Source: Heterocephalus glaber
Taxonomy: Eukaryota > Chordata > Mammalia > Rodentia > Bathyergidae
Direction: 5' to 3'
Assembly (NCBI RefSeq): GCF_000247695.1
Contig: NW_004624748.1
Span: forward strand, 8,308,986-8,372,985
Length of the DNA: 64,000 nt
The position numbers and the translations under genes are program-made. This document shows positions 36,957 to 48,060 of the stretch, piece after piece (position 1 is the stretch's first letter; the number at the start of each line of letters is the position of its first letter). Under the pieces are notes generated by a model, which was given only the letters and a program-made list of their open reading frames with translations, was not told the DNA's origin and did no database searches.

Positions 36957-37140
36957 CCATTAGCTTACTGGGAATTGATGCCAGGACCTTTGCACTGAGC
37001 TATAAACCCAGCCCATTTTTTATTTTTTATTTTGAGACAAGGTCTTGCTCCATTGCCCAGGCTGGGCTTGAACTTGCTATTCTCCTGCCTTAGCTTCCCA
37101 GAGTGCTGGGATAACAGGTGTGCAACATCATGCCTGGCTT
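36957..37140 (-). mobile_element. Fused ID-B1 dimeric SINE
   Basis: The ID half (ttactgggaattgatgccag, actgagctataaacccagcc) is followed by the B1 half (gagacaaggtcttgctcca, gcccaggctgggcttgaac, gtgctgggataacaggtg). Confidence 0.92.
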
Positions 37141-37721
37141 CCTTCCATATACTTTTGTAGTTATTTTAAATTACTGTATTCTATACACAGGTGGCAGGTT
37201 TGTTATTTCTGTCTTGAGGACATAAAGACAGCTTGCACACATTAGGGTCTCAAGTAGTATAAAAGTCAGCTTGTCTTCCTCCCAAGGGCCTTGAAAGTGA
37301 TGCTAGAGAAGTATGTTTAGGCTGAGTCCAGGCATCACGACTTGATCCTCAGAAAATATGGATGTCTTTACATATTCCATTCTTGACTTCAACATAGTAA
37401 CTCAGAAGCCATAATAAATCTACATTTTACCAAAACACTAAGCTTCAGCCTTCCAAATGGGCTGGCAGAAACATCCCACAGGCCTAATCATACCATGAAG
37501 CGGAACTTTAACCACAGGCTTCAGTACAGGCCTAGTTATTCTCTCCTCCCTTTGCTTATGACGAAGATCTGCCTGAAAACTTAGCGAATTCACTTGCCCT
37601 TTCAAAATCTCAAGGCAACTACAACTGTTCAGGAATAAATGTCCTCAGAGTGACCTGTCCAAAGAAGTTTATTTCCAGATTTTTAGAGTCCCCACTTTTC
37701 TGTCCAGCATTTTTGAATGCT

Positions 37722-37872
37722 CAACAAGTTTGAGATTTTGGAACATCTCAGATTTCAGAGTTTCAGATTAGGAATGGTCATCCATCTATGCAAACATTTC
37801 CAAAGTGGAAAAACTCTAAAATTGAAAACAGTTTAAGTCCCAAGCACTTCAGATAAGGGATATTCAACCTGT
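37722..37872 (-). mobile_element. Non-autonomous DNA transposon fragment (copy 2)
   Basis: Contains tcagattaggaatggtcatc, tcccaagcacttcagataag and ggatattcaacctg, the reverse-orientation counterpart of 27503-27775. Confidence 0.55.
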
Positions 37873-38133
37873 TTTCTCGAGCAAAATATTCACCTAAAAC
37901 ATATTGAAAATATAAAACTATTTTAGCTTTTTTTGAGTAGTAATGGTAACTCTAGGTTTGTTAACTTGCATGAATCAGTGAGGAGTAATAAGCTGAGCAG
38001 TCTCTGAAGACAAAAACAAAACATACCTATAAGCAGATAAATGCAGAAGCATGCATGGCCGAGGTCAGGTCCCACGCTAAGCTTTAAGAAGAAGAGCTAA
38101 AAGCTTCAGAAAGGCTACAGAAAGTTGGATTTT

Positions 38134-38219
38134 TTTTTGGGGGGGGGGTATCGGGGATCGAACTCAGGTCCTTGCACTTGCAAGTCAGGCAGCAGAACCA
38201 CTGAGCTAAATCCCCAGCC
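38134..38219 (-). mobile_element. Young ID SINE with 16-bp target duplication
   Basis: Minus-strand ID (tatcggggatcgaactcagg, ccttgcacttgcaagtcagg, ccactgagctaaatcccc). It is flanked by cagaaagttggatttt (left) and cagaaagctggatttt (right), one mismatch in 16. Its tail carries a ten-base C run on the element strand. Confidence 0.95.
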
Positions 38220-38328
38220 CAGAAAGCTGGATTTTGAAGACAATGGATTGGAAACCTTGAATTTAAATTCTGAGGTGCCAAACAGAAGTAAATGAGTACA
38301 AAAAATTAGTTGATACTCAAAATCTTGC

Positions 38329-38456
38329 CTTAATATAGTTCATAAATCCTGAGTGGAGAACATCTGCTCCATCAGCAAACTGGTCTCTTTCTTGTCCTGA
38401 GTTGTTGTTGGCACCCAAGAGGGAAGGCTCTGGTTGAAATTCCTGATGAAATTCCC
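38329..38456 (-). CDS. LRCH1: LRCH1 exon w7: linker, with a non-canonical GC donor
   Basis: 128 nt. The acceptor is tcctgatag. The donor is ATTAAG|gcaaga, a GC donor with otherwise good consensus. With the incoming G it reads GEFHQEFQPEPSLLG, then NNNSGQERDQFADG and VLHSGFMNYIK. Reading through instead of splicing meets a TGA within four codons. The next exon starts in phase 0 with DRAE, following on as expected from FMNYIK in LRCH1. No GT placed here keeps the frame, so I take the GC donor as genuine. Confidence 0.93.
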
Positions 38457-40200
38457 CTATCAGGAAAATACAGAGAAGGGAAGAAGGCATGATTTCATGA
38501 ACAGAAGCACAAAGCAGAGATGATCTGCAAATATGCTACCTCATCAGTTCTAGCTTCTCTCCTCTTACCTTCTATAAAGGTGTATGAATGACTCAAATGC
38601 TCTCCTTCCTTTAAAACGTGAGGAAAAGATTAAAAATAAGAGGAAGGGGAAGAAACGTAAAAGAAACAGAAAGCCTCAAGCTGAACTTAAAAATTCAAGG
38701 CCTCTTTATGGCTTAGCTCATGAAAGAAATGAATTTCCCCTTATGTGTTTAAGGAATGAAGAAAAGAAATTATAAAAGAGGGCTTAGTAATATGTGACTA
38801 ATTACTTCAAATTACGAACTCAATAAATACTTATTGAGCAGCTGCTAAATGGCAAGTCCTATGCTATACATTTTAAAGATTTAAAAAATCAGTTAAGTAT
38901 GACTCCTGTACTTAAGTAGCAAATAACCTCAAGGAAGAGTGTGGGATAAGATCAGACAAGAGCCCCAAATCCTAACAACAACAGAAATTACAACATACAG
39001 AGGCAAACACATACTCAGGTGGTGGACAGCCACCTAGAACAAGTTCCAAGGGATGTTAGGAGGCAACAGGTACACCATGTATAACTGTTGTGACCCATTT
39101 GAAGACCACAAAGGACCAAACAGGACTGTGAACCAGGTGGATACCCACGTCTAGAGCAGGGAAAAAAACTCACTCATACCAGACTATGGAATTCTTTTAT
39201 TTGAAAAATCTGTCTACAACACAGCCAGCTAGACTGCATTATGTTATCAAGTTTATCTGAATTAACATGGTGGCAGTTGTATTAGTATGTAAGTGCTATG
39301 TACTGCCATATTTTTGGACAATGTATAGTTCCAATATCATCTTATTAATTAAATGCTAAACTTTAAAAAGTAAATGTTAAGAATTTGGAAGTAAATATAA
39401 AATTTGAGTTGTTTGAATTAGCTCTCTCATAATTAACAAAAGCATATTCAAAGGGAGATAATCTGCATATTAATATATTACTATTTGTATATCATAAAAT
39501 ACTTTCTACCACAAATCAATAAACATTAAATTTTAGTGTTTTCTCCAAGGCATTGAGGAAATAGGAGCCATGAAAACACTACCATAAGATACGAAATATG
39601 TATTTTGAAAAGATTTGAAGGGAACAGGATTTTGAAGATATGCATGTCTCCTACAGTGAGGGATCACTTGGTGATTACTGAAGAGCTATAGAACTTTAGT
39701 TACAAAGGAGACTAGCAATTACCTCATCAAATCACTACATTTACAGGAGGGAATTAAGGGCAACTGATTGTCCAAAGGCATACAGACTCCTGAACACATA
39801 TCTTATTAGGCATATGGAATGAAGTCTGTCTTACAAGTGATGGGGACTACCTTCCAGACCCAGCCCACAGAAGCCCCACCATGAGCAAATCACCATGCTC
39901 TTCTCCTTTCTTGCTTAAAATAAATGGACACGGAAACTTTGGACTTCCCATGTTAGTGACAGTGGAGTCACAGATGAAAGGAGCATTGGTCTTTGGATCA
40001 ACACTTGAACAGAAGCCACCGGCAACCACTAACACTCATTTGAACTTAATTTGGATTGTGTTAAATTATTGAGATTTGGGGATTTTATGTGTGCCAGCAG
40101 CTAGAATATCATTAGTAAGTCCAAGTGGGCATTAGTGGTTGTGCACTTGTTATTTTAAACATAGCATTTGAAACTGAAAAGCAAGTGGTGCCTATCAGAC
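38457..40200. other. Intron between w6 and w7
   Basis: 1.74 kb. An MLT1-like LTR fragment at 39850-40113, and at 38825-38870 an ancient-repeat phrase (aatacttattgagcag). The Lys-rich frame at 38584-38775 is AAG/AAA-biased chance sequence. Confidence 0.6.
39850..40113 (+). mobile_element. MLT1-like LTR fragment
   Basis: ggacttcccatgttagtgac, agtggagtcacagatgaaag, gagcattggtctttggatc, attattgagatttgggga and gccagcagctagaatatcat follow an ancient ERVL-MaLR LTR. Antisense to LRCH1. Confidence 0.6.
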
Positions 40201-40306
40201 CTGCAGGTGGGGTAAGGCGATGGCACCCATCCTCCTTGATGATCTGCTCTTCTTCCATGATATTTGACATTGGCACACTGAGGCTGACAGCATCTTCATC
40301 AGAAGG
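40201..40306 (-). CDS. LRCH1: LRCH1 exon w6: acidic linker
   Basis: 106 nt. The acceptor is tctgtttag and the donor is CCTGCAG|gtctga. It reads PSDEDAVSLSVPMSNI, then MEEEQIIKEDGCHRL and TPPA, leaving one base G. The segment is acidic, with a short MEEEQIIKED helix-like run. An old MLT1-like LTR fragment ends less than 100 bp beyond the donor. Confidence 0.94.
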
Positions 40307-40564
40307 CTAAACAGAAAGAGAGCACTGTTTCATTTCTGGGAGAAGTTTTATCAGCAGAGATAACAAGAACACTATATAATAAAACAATCTCTTGTGATTC
40401 TTACAAACATCACATTGAGTAAAAGACTCCAAAGCAAACGAGGATATTTTCATTTAATAAAGTTCAAAAACAGCAATAATGACCTATGATGTTTCAAGTA
40501 AGGAAGTGGTTATTCTCAGGATTAGTGTGTAAGTGAGGCTTTCTAGGGTGCTGTTACAGCTGTT

Positions 40565-40760
40565 TCTTTTTTGTTTTTCTTTAATGGTAGCAACGTTTTA
40601 TTAAAGGTAGGAAAAGAAACAAGCTCTGCAGAGTGAATTTTGGGCCACAGCATGCGGACAGGCCACCGTGTAAGAGAGGACACAGTGGCTAAAGCTGCTT
40701 CTTGAACTGTGAGCTGGCTGTGTTCACTTTGTGAAATTTCACGAAGCTAACATTGTGTGT
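40565..40760 (-). other. Possible retroposed 3' end or LTR with AATAAA signal
   Basis: Read minus, the sequence runs gcccaaaattcactctgcag, gcttgtttcttttcctacc, then AATAAA (602 to 597 in 40 kb numbering, i.e. 40602-40597), followed by an A-rich run. It could be the end of a retroposed transcript or a degenerate LTR. I do not recognise the parent. Confidence 0.3.
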
Positions 40761-42338
40761 GCTTCTTTGTATGTATGTTTTGAGCTGAAATCTTGTTATG
40801 TACCTGCTTTCCTAAATTAAGAGTGATTGTAAGGTCATTAAAAAGGACTGTGTAATATCCAATAGAACAAAGGAATAATTGCAAATACACTATCATATTA
40901 GTTCTAAGTTTAATCAATCATTTTAACAGTAGTAGTACTCTGAAATCTAATCACAAAGCTAATTTCCCAAAACTACATCAAGGTTTCATGAAGCTAGCCA
41001 CAGAAAGGAGGCAGTCAACCTCTGTGACAGTATCTCATTTACTTAGAGTGCATCCTACATGTGACATTAAGCATTAGCTCATTTCCCTGATTTTGGCTGA
41101 GAAAGCTACACTAAATATATAAAAGTGCCGAACAAATGTGGTAGTCAAAAGAGGCATGTATTCTGTGAGGTTTTTAAAACAAAGCTTCAATGTAGTAATC
41201 AGAGTAGTTTTCTCTGAGGATCTCCTTTCCCATACTCTGATCAACTTTATTCTGAAAATCTATGATTCTGTCACAAATGAAATATTAAGCCACATTTATT
41301 TTTCCTATGTCTTCATTTCAATGTTGCTATTTAGTGAAAGACTTTCCAAGTCACAGTGAGCAGGAACCTCCACAGAACACAATTCAGATGACTGTGTCTT
41401 GCTCTTAAGTTCTTGAGACTATGATTTTCAGAGTCTGCCTCTGTTTACCTTTGGACAGACACAAAATTGTTTACAAACTGGCAGAAAACAAGTGTGCATT
41501 TCATTCATCAAACAAATATTCAAAGAACCCCAAAAGTTCTTAAGAAAAATGTTTTCAATTTCTTCATGACAAATCCTGAATCGATCTGGTAATGACAACA
41601 GCAAAAGGAAGGGAATGGGGAGTGACTCCTGAATCCCAAAGTAGTAACACTGGATGCTAACACATTTGCCACAGTGAAAATGGAACACTGTGTGGGACAA
41701 TTCGCAACCTTTATCATTCTAAAAGTAATTAATTTCTTGGGGGCATTCTTAGGTAATGAGGTTATAATGCGAGAAAAGGCCAGAGAGAAGATTTGTGCAT
41801 TTTATTCTGCTGAATATAATATTTTCTATAGTTCGTTTTCCCTCAACCCACCTCCCATCTTAAAAATTTTACAAATTCCAAAGATATGCATTTAGTTAAA
41901 AGGAAGAAAATAAATCCTTGGGCTCCTTTTAGAATGATGTTAGCATCCCACTTACACTAAGTGTGAAGAGAAGGATAATGAAGTTCTTTGTGTAATGTTT
42001 TATTAATGAACTTAATTAGTCTTAGAAGAGAGATAAAGAATAATGCAGAGTCTGTCTTAGTTTAATAGAAAATAAGCTTAGGTTGAGTAATTTCTGCAAC
42101 AATGGTCCATTTAAGGGGACTTATGAGTTTTAATCAAGCCGAAGGGGATGAATTAAAATATAACTTAGGAAGCTATGTGCTTAGTATTCCCACCCCCACA
42201 GGGAATAGCAGTCAACTATTAATGTGGCTTCACGTGGGTTAATTTCTTTCACTGACCCAGGCCTTTTTCTGTCTACTGATTCTTCTTCCTTTCAAAATGT
42301 TCTGTGTTAAAAACAAATGTTAAGGAATCATAACTTAC

Positions 42339-42360
42339 CTTTTTTCATACACCGCTTTGT
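42339..42360 (-). other. Potential 22-nt cryptic exon
   Basis: Minus strand: acceptor tcccacaaaag, 22 nt, donor AAAAAG|gtaagtt. Both sites are good to the eye. Between w5 and w6 it would shift the frame and give TGA in the second codon of w6 (GCC TTC TGA). No proof of use. Confidence 0.2.
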
Positions 42361-43286
42361 CTTTTGTGGGAAAAAAATTAAACATTTTAGTCACTTATTA
42401 AACCTCAAAGACTTGAGAAAAACTGAGAAAAGGTTTTATCCTGGAGTCACATTTAGTAAAAATGTGACCTACATAGGGTAACTGATCCATTAATTACAAC
42501 TTCAAAGTGTATCATGTTTCCAAACCTAAGAACTACAAAAACTCAGTAACTTCCCTCAAAAAAGGTCCCTTACAACACCTATCCTTTTTTGTTCTCTGGG
42601 CCAAGAAGCACCACTTAGTGGATATTAATGCAACATTTTGGGGATCTAATAGATTGTGTGAAATAATAAATGTGTTAATGAGAAGTCTTTTGCTCTTAAG
42701 TTCTTCAGGCTATAGAAAGTTCTAGTGTATAAAACCTCAGCTCACAAATAATCAGACTTTCATTCAATTATCTGAGCAAAATAGAACATAATCTAAGAAT
42801 TTCAGAAAAACGAATGTTGCTATAAAAACTATAGGTACTCATAAAATCATCTCATAAGTAAACTGTCAAAATGCAATGTATACCTGATTCCTTCATATTT
42901 ACGTATGCATGTAACAACTTTTTGCTAAATTACTCTGTTGCTTAAAAACATGCATATTTATAAAAGTGCTTCATGAGTCCCTGTGTACCTCTTAGTCAAT
43001 TCATAGCATTTATTAAGCATTCAAGAGTATTCTAGACAATGTATGGGAGTTGGAGAGGAAGAAAACAGTGACTCTTGAGACATTTACAAAATATTAAAGA
43101 TGCAGAATATGCTAACAGTAGCTAATATGTATACAACCTTTAGAGGATTTCCAATTGCTTTCACAAACATGATCACAAAGTCTCATGCACACCCATCAGT
43201 GCCCTTTAACACAAAGGAGTTTAGTGAATACAGGCAGATACGCATATCCAAAAGCACAAAAGAAAAAATCTGATCACTGGCTTTAC

Positions 43287-43350
43287 CTCAGTGGCAGATA
43301 ATCGCTTATCTCCATTATCACTTCCAACTCCCGAATCAGAATCCTTCTTG
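43287..43350 (-). CDS. LRCH1: LRCH1 exon w5: linker
   Basis: 64 nt. The acceptor is ctaccccag and the donor is GAG|gtaaag. The first base completes a Ser codon (AG from w4 plus C); the rest reads KKDSDSGVGSDNGDKR then LSATE. This short Ser/Asp/Gly-rich exon has no fold that I recognise and looks like flexible linker. Its length is not a multiple of three, so skipping it would shift the frame. Confidence 0.95.
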
Positions 43351-44409
43351 CTGGGGTAGATGCCATCAATATAGAATTCATTTAGAAGAAATTAAAATCA
43401 CAGAGTTCACACCAAGATATATCACTTTATATTCTAATAATAACTTTGCTATACACATTTTATTATGATAAGGCAACAAATTAGTCCAGTATTTGACAAT
43501 ATTAAGACACATACCTAATGCAAATCATTTACTTGTACTAAGTACACAAGATAAATTCTTGGTTTTTATTTCCTTAGACTTCAAGTTGTTTCTTTGAAAC
43601 AGTTACCAAGTTTCTTATTTTAGTATACAAAAAAGTAGCAAAGCTACATAATTGGTTTTATCTCTTAGGTTAGGAAGTGTTACTTTCAATATTTTTATAT
43701 ACTTTTATTCAGTGATTAGGTAAATTCAATAGTATCTTACAAACACAAAATGACAGATACATATTTGAAGCATTATTTATAAGTGCAGTTATGGGAATCT
43801 GAAATTTTAAGTCATCCTGTTAAAAGTAAAGGAAAAGATTTCTGTAGTGAAGACTCCTGAAAAGCATTTCTACAAATGTGTTCAGTGTGGTAACTTTGTT
43901 CTCTGGAAGCCAAAAGCCTACAAATGGCCCAAGAATGTGTGAAAGGATTCTAACATGTCCACTCAAAACAGGAAGTGGTAAAAAACTAACACACTGTATT
44001 TTTAAAAGACAACTGAAAAATAAAGCCTGAAATTTTCCCTAACAGTGTTCGGTAAGCATACTGAAAGTTAGTAATTGTTTAAAAGGCATATCTGAGCTTG
44101 ACATATAGTAGTTGTCCAAAATGATAAGTAAAAAAATACTCGTTCTTATAGATCTTATTTATAAGTATCTACACACATTCAAGCAGGATTGATGCTTGAT
44201 TAGAAAATGGCAGAAGTGATTTGAGAGATGACCAATGTTCATCAGCATTAATTTTTCTTATTCCAATAGTTTCTAAATGTCTAGTCATACATTTTAACTG
44301 GCTGAGTGAGACTAATGACTGAACCAGGGATGCCTTTTTTCAAGATTCTTAGATATTTGATATAATTTTTAAAAGTAAGATAATGTTTTCCAATTACACT
44401 TCCTTTCTT

Positions 44410-44411
<2 letters not shown>

Positions 44412-44458
<47 letters not shown>
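44412..44458. repeat. (GT)n microsatellite
   Basis: About 22 GT units after an interrupted gtgttt start, joining the fused SINE at 44465. Probably length-polymorphic. Confidence 0.97.
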
Positions 44459-44460
<2 letters not shown>

Positions 44461-44464
44461 CTTT

Positions 44465-44640
44465 GAGAGTGAACCCAGGGCCTCTGCACTGAGCTACATC
44501 CCTTCCCTGTCTTTTTTTTTTATTTTGAGACGGAGTCTCACTAAGTCATTGAGTGGCTCAGGCTGGGTTTGAACTTGCAATCTCCCTGCTCTAGCCTTCC
44601 AGAGTGCTTGGATTACAAGCATATACCATCATGAATAGAT
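44465..44640 (-). mobile_element. Fused ID-B1 dimeric SINE
   Basis: gagtgaacccagggcctctg, cactgagctacatccctt, then T-run, gagacggagtctcactaagt, ggctgggtttgaacttgc and gtgcttggattacaagcat. Confidence 0.9.
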
Positions 44641-44719
44641 TTTTGAAATCAGTTACCTGGACAGTCTTGGCCTAAGCAGATTCTGAACAGGGACTAAGTG
44701 AAGGAAGGCATCAACTCAC

Positions 44720-44847
44720 CTGTCTTCCACTTGCTGGTGTAAATGTGGCCTCTCCATGGTGTGGAGATAAAGGGAGTCAGCTGTCTTGATCTGGCATGCT
44801 TGTATGCTCAGATACTTAAATATATGCACTTTGCCCTTTGTGCAAAT
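44720..44847 (-). CDS. LRCH1: LRCH1 exon w4: LRR C-terminal cap and start of linker
   Basis: 128 nt, in phase 0, leaving two bases. The acceptor is tctctgtag and the donor is AAGACAG|gtgagt. It reads ICTKGKVHIFKYLSIQAC, then QIKTADSLYLHTMERPHL and HQQVED. The GKVHIFKYL stretch is the conserved segment after the last LRR in the LRCH family. A (GT)n microsatellite and a fused SINE sit 80-310 bp beyond the donor. Confidence 0.96.
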
Positions 44848-46103
44848 CTACAGAGAAATTAATACATATTTACTTTCCAATGACAAAATAAAATGTGTCA
44901 GATACCTGACTGTACATTTCAATTTTCACCATTTCATTGTACCAACACCCTCCCTTACAATGTACACTAAAATTGACCTCTCCAAAACATATATAAATTT
45001 GGAGAACTGTTTCCTCTAAATTCTACTTCATTGAAAGTATTCAGAAAACCATGCTCAAGCAATTCCTATTTTTTAAAATTATACTAAAAAATTTTAAAAG
45101 AAAAATATTTAAGTATAAATAGTGCAAAAAGTATAAAAGTCAGATAACTGGGCTGGTAACATTCTAATTACAAAAGGTGGCAAAAGCACAATTATTTTCA
45201 GGCTTAGAAGAAAGCAAATAAGTGTTTAAAAAATAATTTTACACTTAAGAAGTTGTTGAATAATGTGAACAAAATAAAATGTTCACCTGGTTGATTATCT
45301 GAAAGCATATGTACTTCCAAGGATTAACCATGCTGTTCAAGGCAGTTTCACATTGGAATCTGAGCCCTGTCTCTCTCTACATAATCAATAATCACATTTT
45401 AAGATGCTTAAACTCTACCTTCCAGCTAATATTCAAATAAGCAGTATATTACTCTTTATTTATCTTTCTTCATTTCTATTTCATTTTTTATTTATTTTTC
45501 TTTTTAATTTTTATTAGTGCATCTTCACAGTACATTAATGATTATATTAATTGTGGGAAATTGGTACATATACCTAACAGATCTCAAGTCTTTTATTCCC
45601 CTGCCTTCTGCCTCGCCTTTTTTGTCAGTATCAGGTTCACTTATTTATCTTTTAAGTCCTTATAAAGTTAATCATCATACATATAGATTAACAGCCAGAC
45701 TAACAGGCCAAAAAAAAATAGAAAACACATACGACGATTGTACTAAGACAAAGTACACTTTTAGATACACTGTCCTTGCTAATATATTACTCCTTTTGTA
45801 AACCATATCCTCCATGAAAAAGTTTCAAATGTACATACAAACAATAAATAAACATATAATTCTGGGGTTGGAGCAATCAAAATACTGAGGCAAATGAGGG
45901 TAAACAGATCTGAAGCAGCCGAAGGCAACTTATTATGGTTAAATTCACCCAAGGTTTCATCTTTTTGGAGATTGTGACTGCTTCTGATCATATCTAGCAC
46001 AGAATTAACTCAGTGGAGAATTGGAAACCCAGCTCTGGAGCCAGTTTCTCAAGTGGCCACAAGAGCATACTCCACAGGGCAGCGGTTCCCTGTGAGCCCC
46101 TAC
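44848..46103. other. Intron between w3 and w4
   Basis: 1.26 kb; an L1 3' tail in reverse (45490-45640) is the only recognised item. Confidence 0.6.
45490..45640 (-). mobile_element. L1 3' tail
   Basis: Read minus it gives gtatatgtaccaatttccc, aatataatcattaatgta and gcactaataaaaattaaaa, closely resembling the end of the element at 24845-24935. Confidence 0.6.
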
Positions 46104-46240
46104 CTGAGCTGGAGGAGACTGGAGAGGGTTGTTCTCAAGCAGTAGCACTTGCAGCTGCTTCATCTCTCTAAAACATATCGGGATCACAAGCACTTTGTTG
46201 CAGGAAAAGTCAAACTTTACCAAGGGAAGATCTACTAATT
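46104..46240 (-). CDS. LRCH1: LRCH1 exon w3: leucine-rich repeats
   Basis: 137 nt. The acceptor is ttcttttag and the donor is CAG|gtagggg. With the G carried from w2 it reads ELVDLPLVKFDFSCNKVL, then IPICFREMKQLQVLLLENN and PLQSPPAQ, ending on a codon boundary. The NNPLQSPPAQ block closes the LRR array and is shared by LRCH paralogues. The FDFSCNKVLVIPICF text is what separates LRCH1 from LRCH3/4. Confidence 0.96.
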
Positions 46241-47954
46241 CTAAAAGAATAGAAAAAGGAAAGAAATCTCAGAGAGCAACACTATTAAATGGCTAAGCAT
46301 TCAAACATTAATTCTCTGCTCAATGGGAAATATATCCCTTAGCAGAATCAAAAGCATGCTGTGCATTAGGAATAGGTGTGTATGTACATGTATGTATTTC
46401 ACCACACAGGAGAAATCTTTCACTGAGACCTCAATAATTTTAAATTGTGCTTAGTTCTGGTAAGAGCTGGAAACACTTGACATTTACAATGTATTGTTTA
46501 CAAACCCTTTCTTTTCAGCTAAAAAATCAGGCAAGCCATGCCACACAGGACATGAATATGTTTTAATTTCAAACTGTTTTCAGGCAGCACTTGCTAGAAC
46601 ATGACAAATATGCTAATTACAGAATATTTTTATATATTCAATGTACGTGGGTCGGCATACTCCTAGAACTACTTAGAGTAAATATGTTGATGATCGTTTC
46701 AAATCCATTTAAAAAACTTTTAAAAATCAAATTTAGAATTTTCCTATAGGCCCTATAATTCTGATTTGATGAGGTTTTATTTTACTCCTTTTAAAGTTTT
46801 TTGTAGCTCTGCTAACAAGATAGAACATTATATTTAGCTTACAATCCCCACCCAGTGGCACTGTAAACACGCAGCAATTTCAAGCATTCAAACCGACACT
46901 GCCAGCTGCTAGAAATTAAGTCAATATATTTCGTAGCGCAAGGAGAAGCTGAGCCACGCCACAATCTAGGGTGATGTTGGCAGATCACTGAGAACTCTGT
47001 GGAGGCTACAGAGGTTCACTTCAGAACAGGGCCTTAGCACTTTTGTTATGGGACCAGTGAGGGGTAAACATGGTGCTTTAAAATACTTCAGGAGTTCCAA
47101 AGAAGAAGGGCAAGAACTAGATACAGAAAAAGAAGTGTAATCGGGAATCAAAATTCACTCTCTGTCCTCTTCCCCCACTACCTTTACAGCTATAGCTCTT
47201 CAAATTCTGCCAACAATTTTCATTAACCTGCTAATGAAATATCTCTTCTGAGAGTTCAAGGCATTCTGGAAACGTAAGGGACTTTCCTTCTTTCATACCA
47301 TAGCAAACCATTTGGGCTTATTTAAGTCCAAGGAACTGAAATTCTAGAGGAAGAGGAAGATCTAACTTTCAGATCCCAAAGTCAGATCCATGATAGGTAG
47401 GCTGTACAATACAGAGTCCTGGAGCCAAAGCCTGGAGCCAAAGCCATTTTGCCTTTGCAAAATGCCCTGAGTAGTTTGTCATTCAAACCCAACTATCCTA
47501 CCCACTCTCAGGACCAGTGATGTGGGTCTTGGGCCATGCAGTCATAGCCCTTGTTTTGATGAAAGGGCTGAGAGCTCCCTGAGATGGAAGGCTTGGAAGA
47601 ATGAAAGTGAAAGGAAAGAGAAAGCATGACCCTCTTTCATCTTAGTTTCTAAGTAGCTAAGAATGAGCAGCATTACATAAAAGGAATGTCTGCTTGACAT
47701 AGCCCGCTGTATTTCCTCAAGTTACTCCAGACTTCAGCAATTCTTTCCCACCTAAAATGAAGACTCTGAAGGAAAACTACAGGGCTAAATTCATGGCAAA
47801 CGTAGCAGGAGCAACTTACAGGTAAGTGAAATTGGGAATCCTTTCCTTTTGGTTCCAATTTGGAACACAACTTCTATAATAGTTTAGGAAAATGAGAACA
47901 AGATAGTTTCACAGCCACAAAGTAGGAGAGAAAAATGACAGCCCTGTAAGGGCA

Positions 47955-48060
47955 GCCCAGAAAAAGTCAAAGGAGATGGAGCAGAAAAAGAGAAGCAAGA
48001 AGAAAGAGAAGGAGGATGAGGAAGGGGGGAAAGAAGATGAAAAGAAGGAAGATGAAAAGT
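47955..48060 (+). repeat. Polypurine tract
   Basis: About 100 nt nearly all A/G (aaaagagaagcaagaag, gagaaggaggatgagga, ggggggaaagaagatg). Low-complexity. Confidence 0.9.

Larger units (their letters stand above)
33663..38328. other. Intron between w7 and w8
   Basis: 4.67 kb. Holds an L1 3' end interrupted by an LTR (33778-34520), a small inverted-ended DNA element (35772-35962), a fused SINE (36957-37140), a DNA-transposon fragment (37722-37872) and a young ID (38134-38219). The stretch 34520-35770 shows nothing I recognise. Confidence 0.6.
40307..43286. other. Intron between w5 and w6
   Basis: 2.98 kb. Holds a possible sense-oriented transcript end with AATAAA (40565-40760) and a potential 22-nt poison exon (42339-42360). 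No SINE was recognised, unlike several of the other long introns. Confidence 0.55.
43351..44719. other. Intron between w4 and w5
   Basis: 1.37 kb; (GT)n microsatellite and a fused SINE at its w4 end; otherwise AT-rich with nothing recognised. Confidence 0.65.

Noticed and set aside
38584..38775. Lys/Arg-rich small protein candidate
   Set aside because: Composition simply follows an A-rich purine run; no conserved motif.
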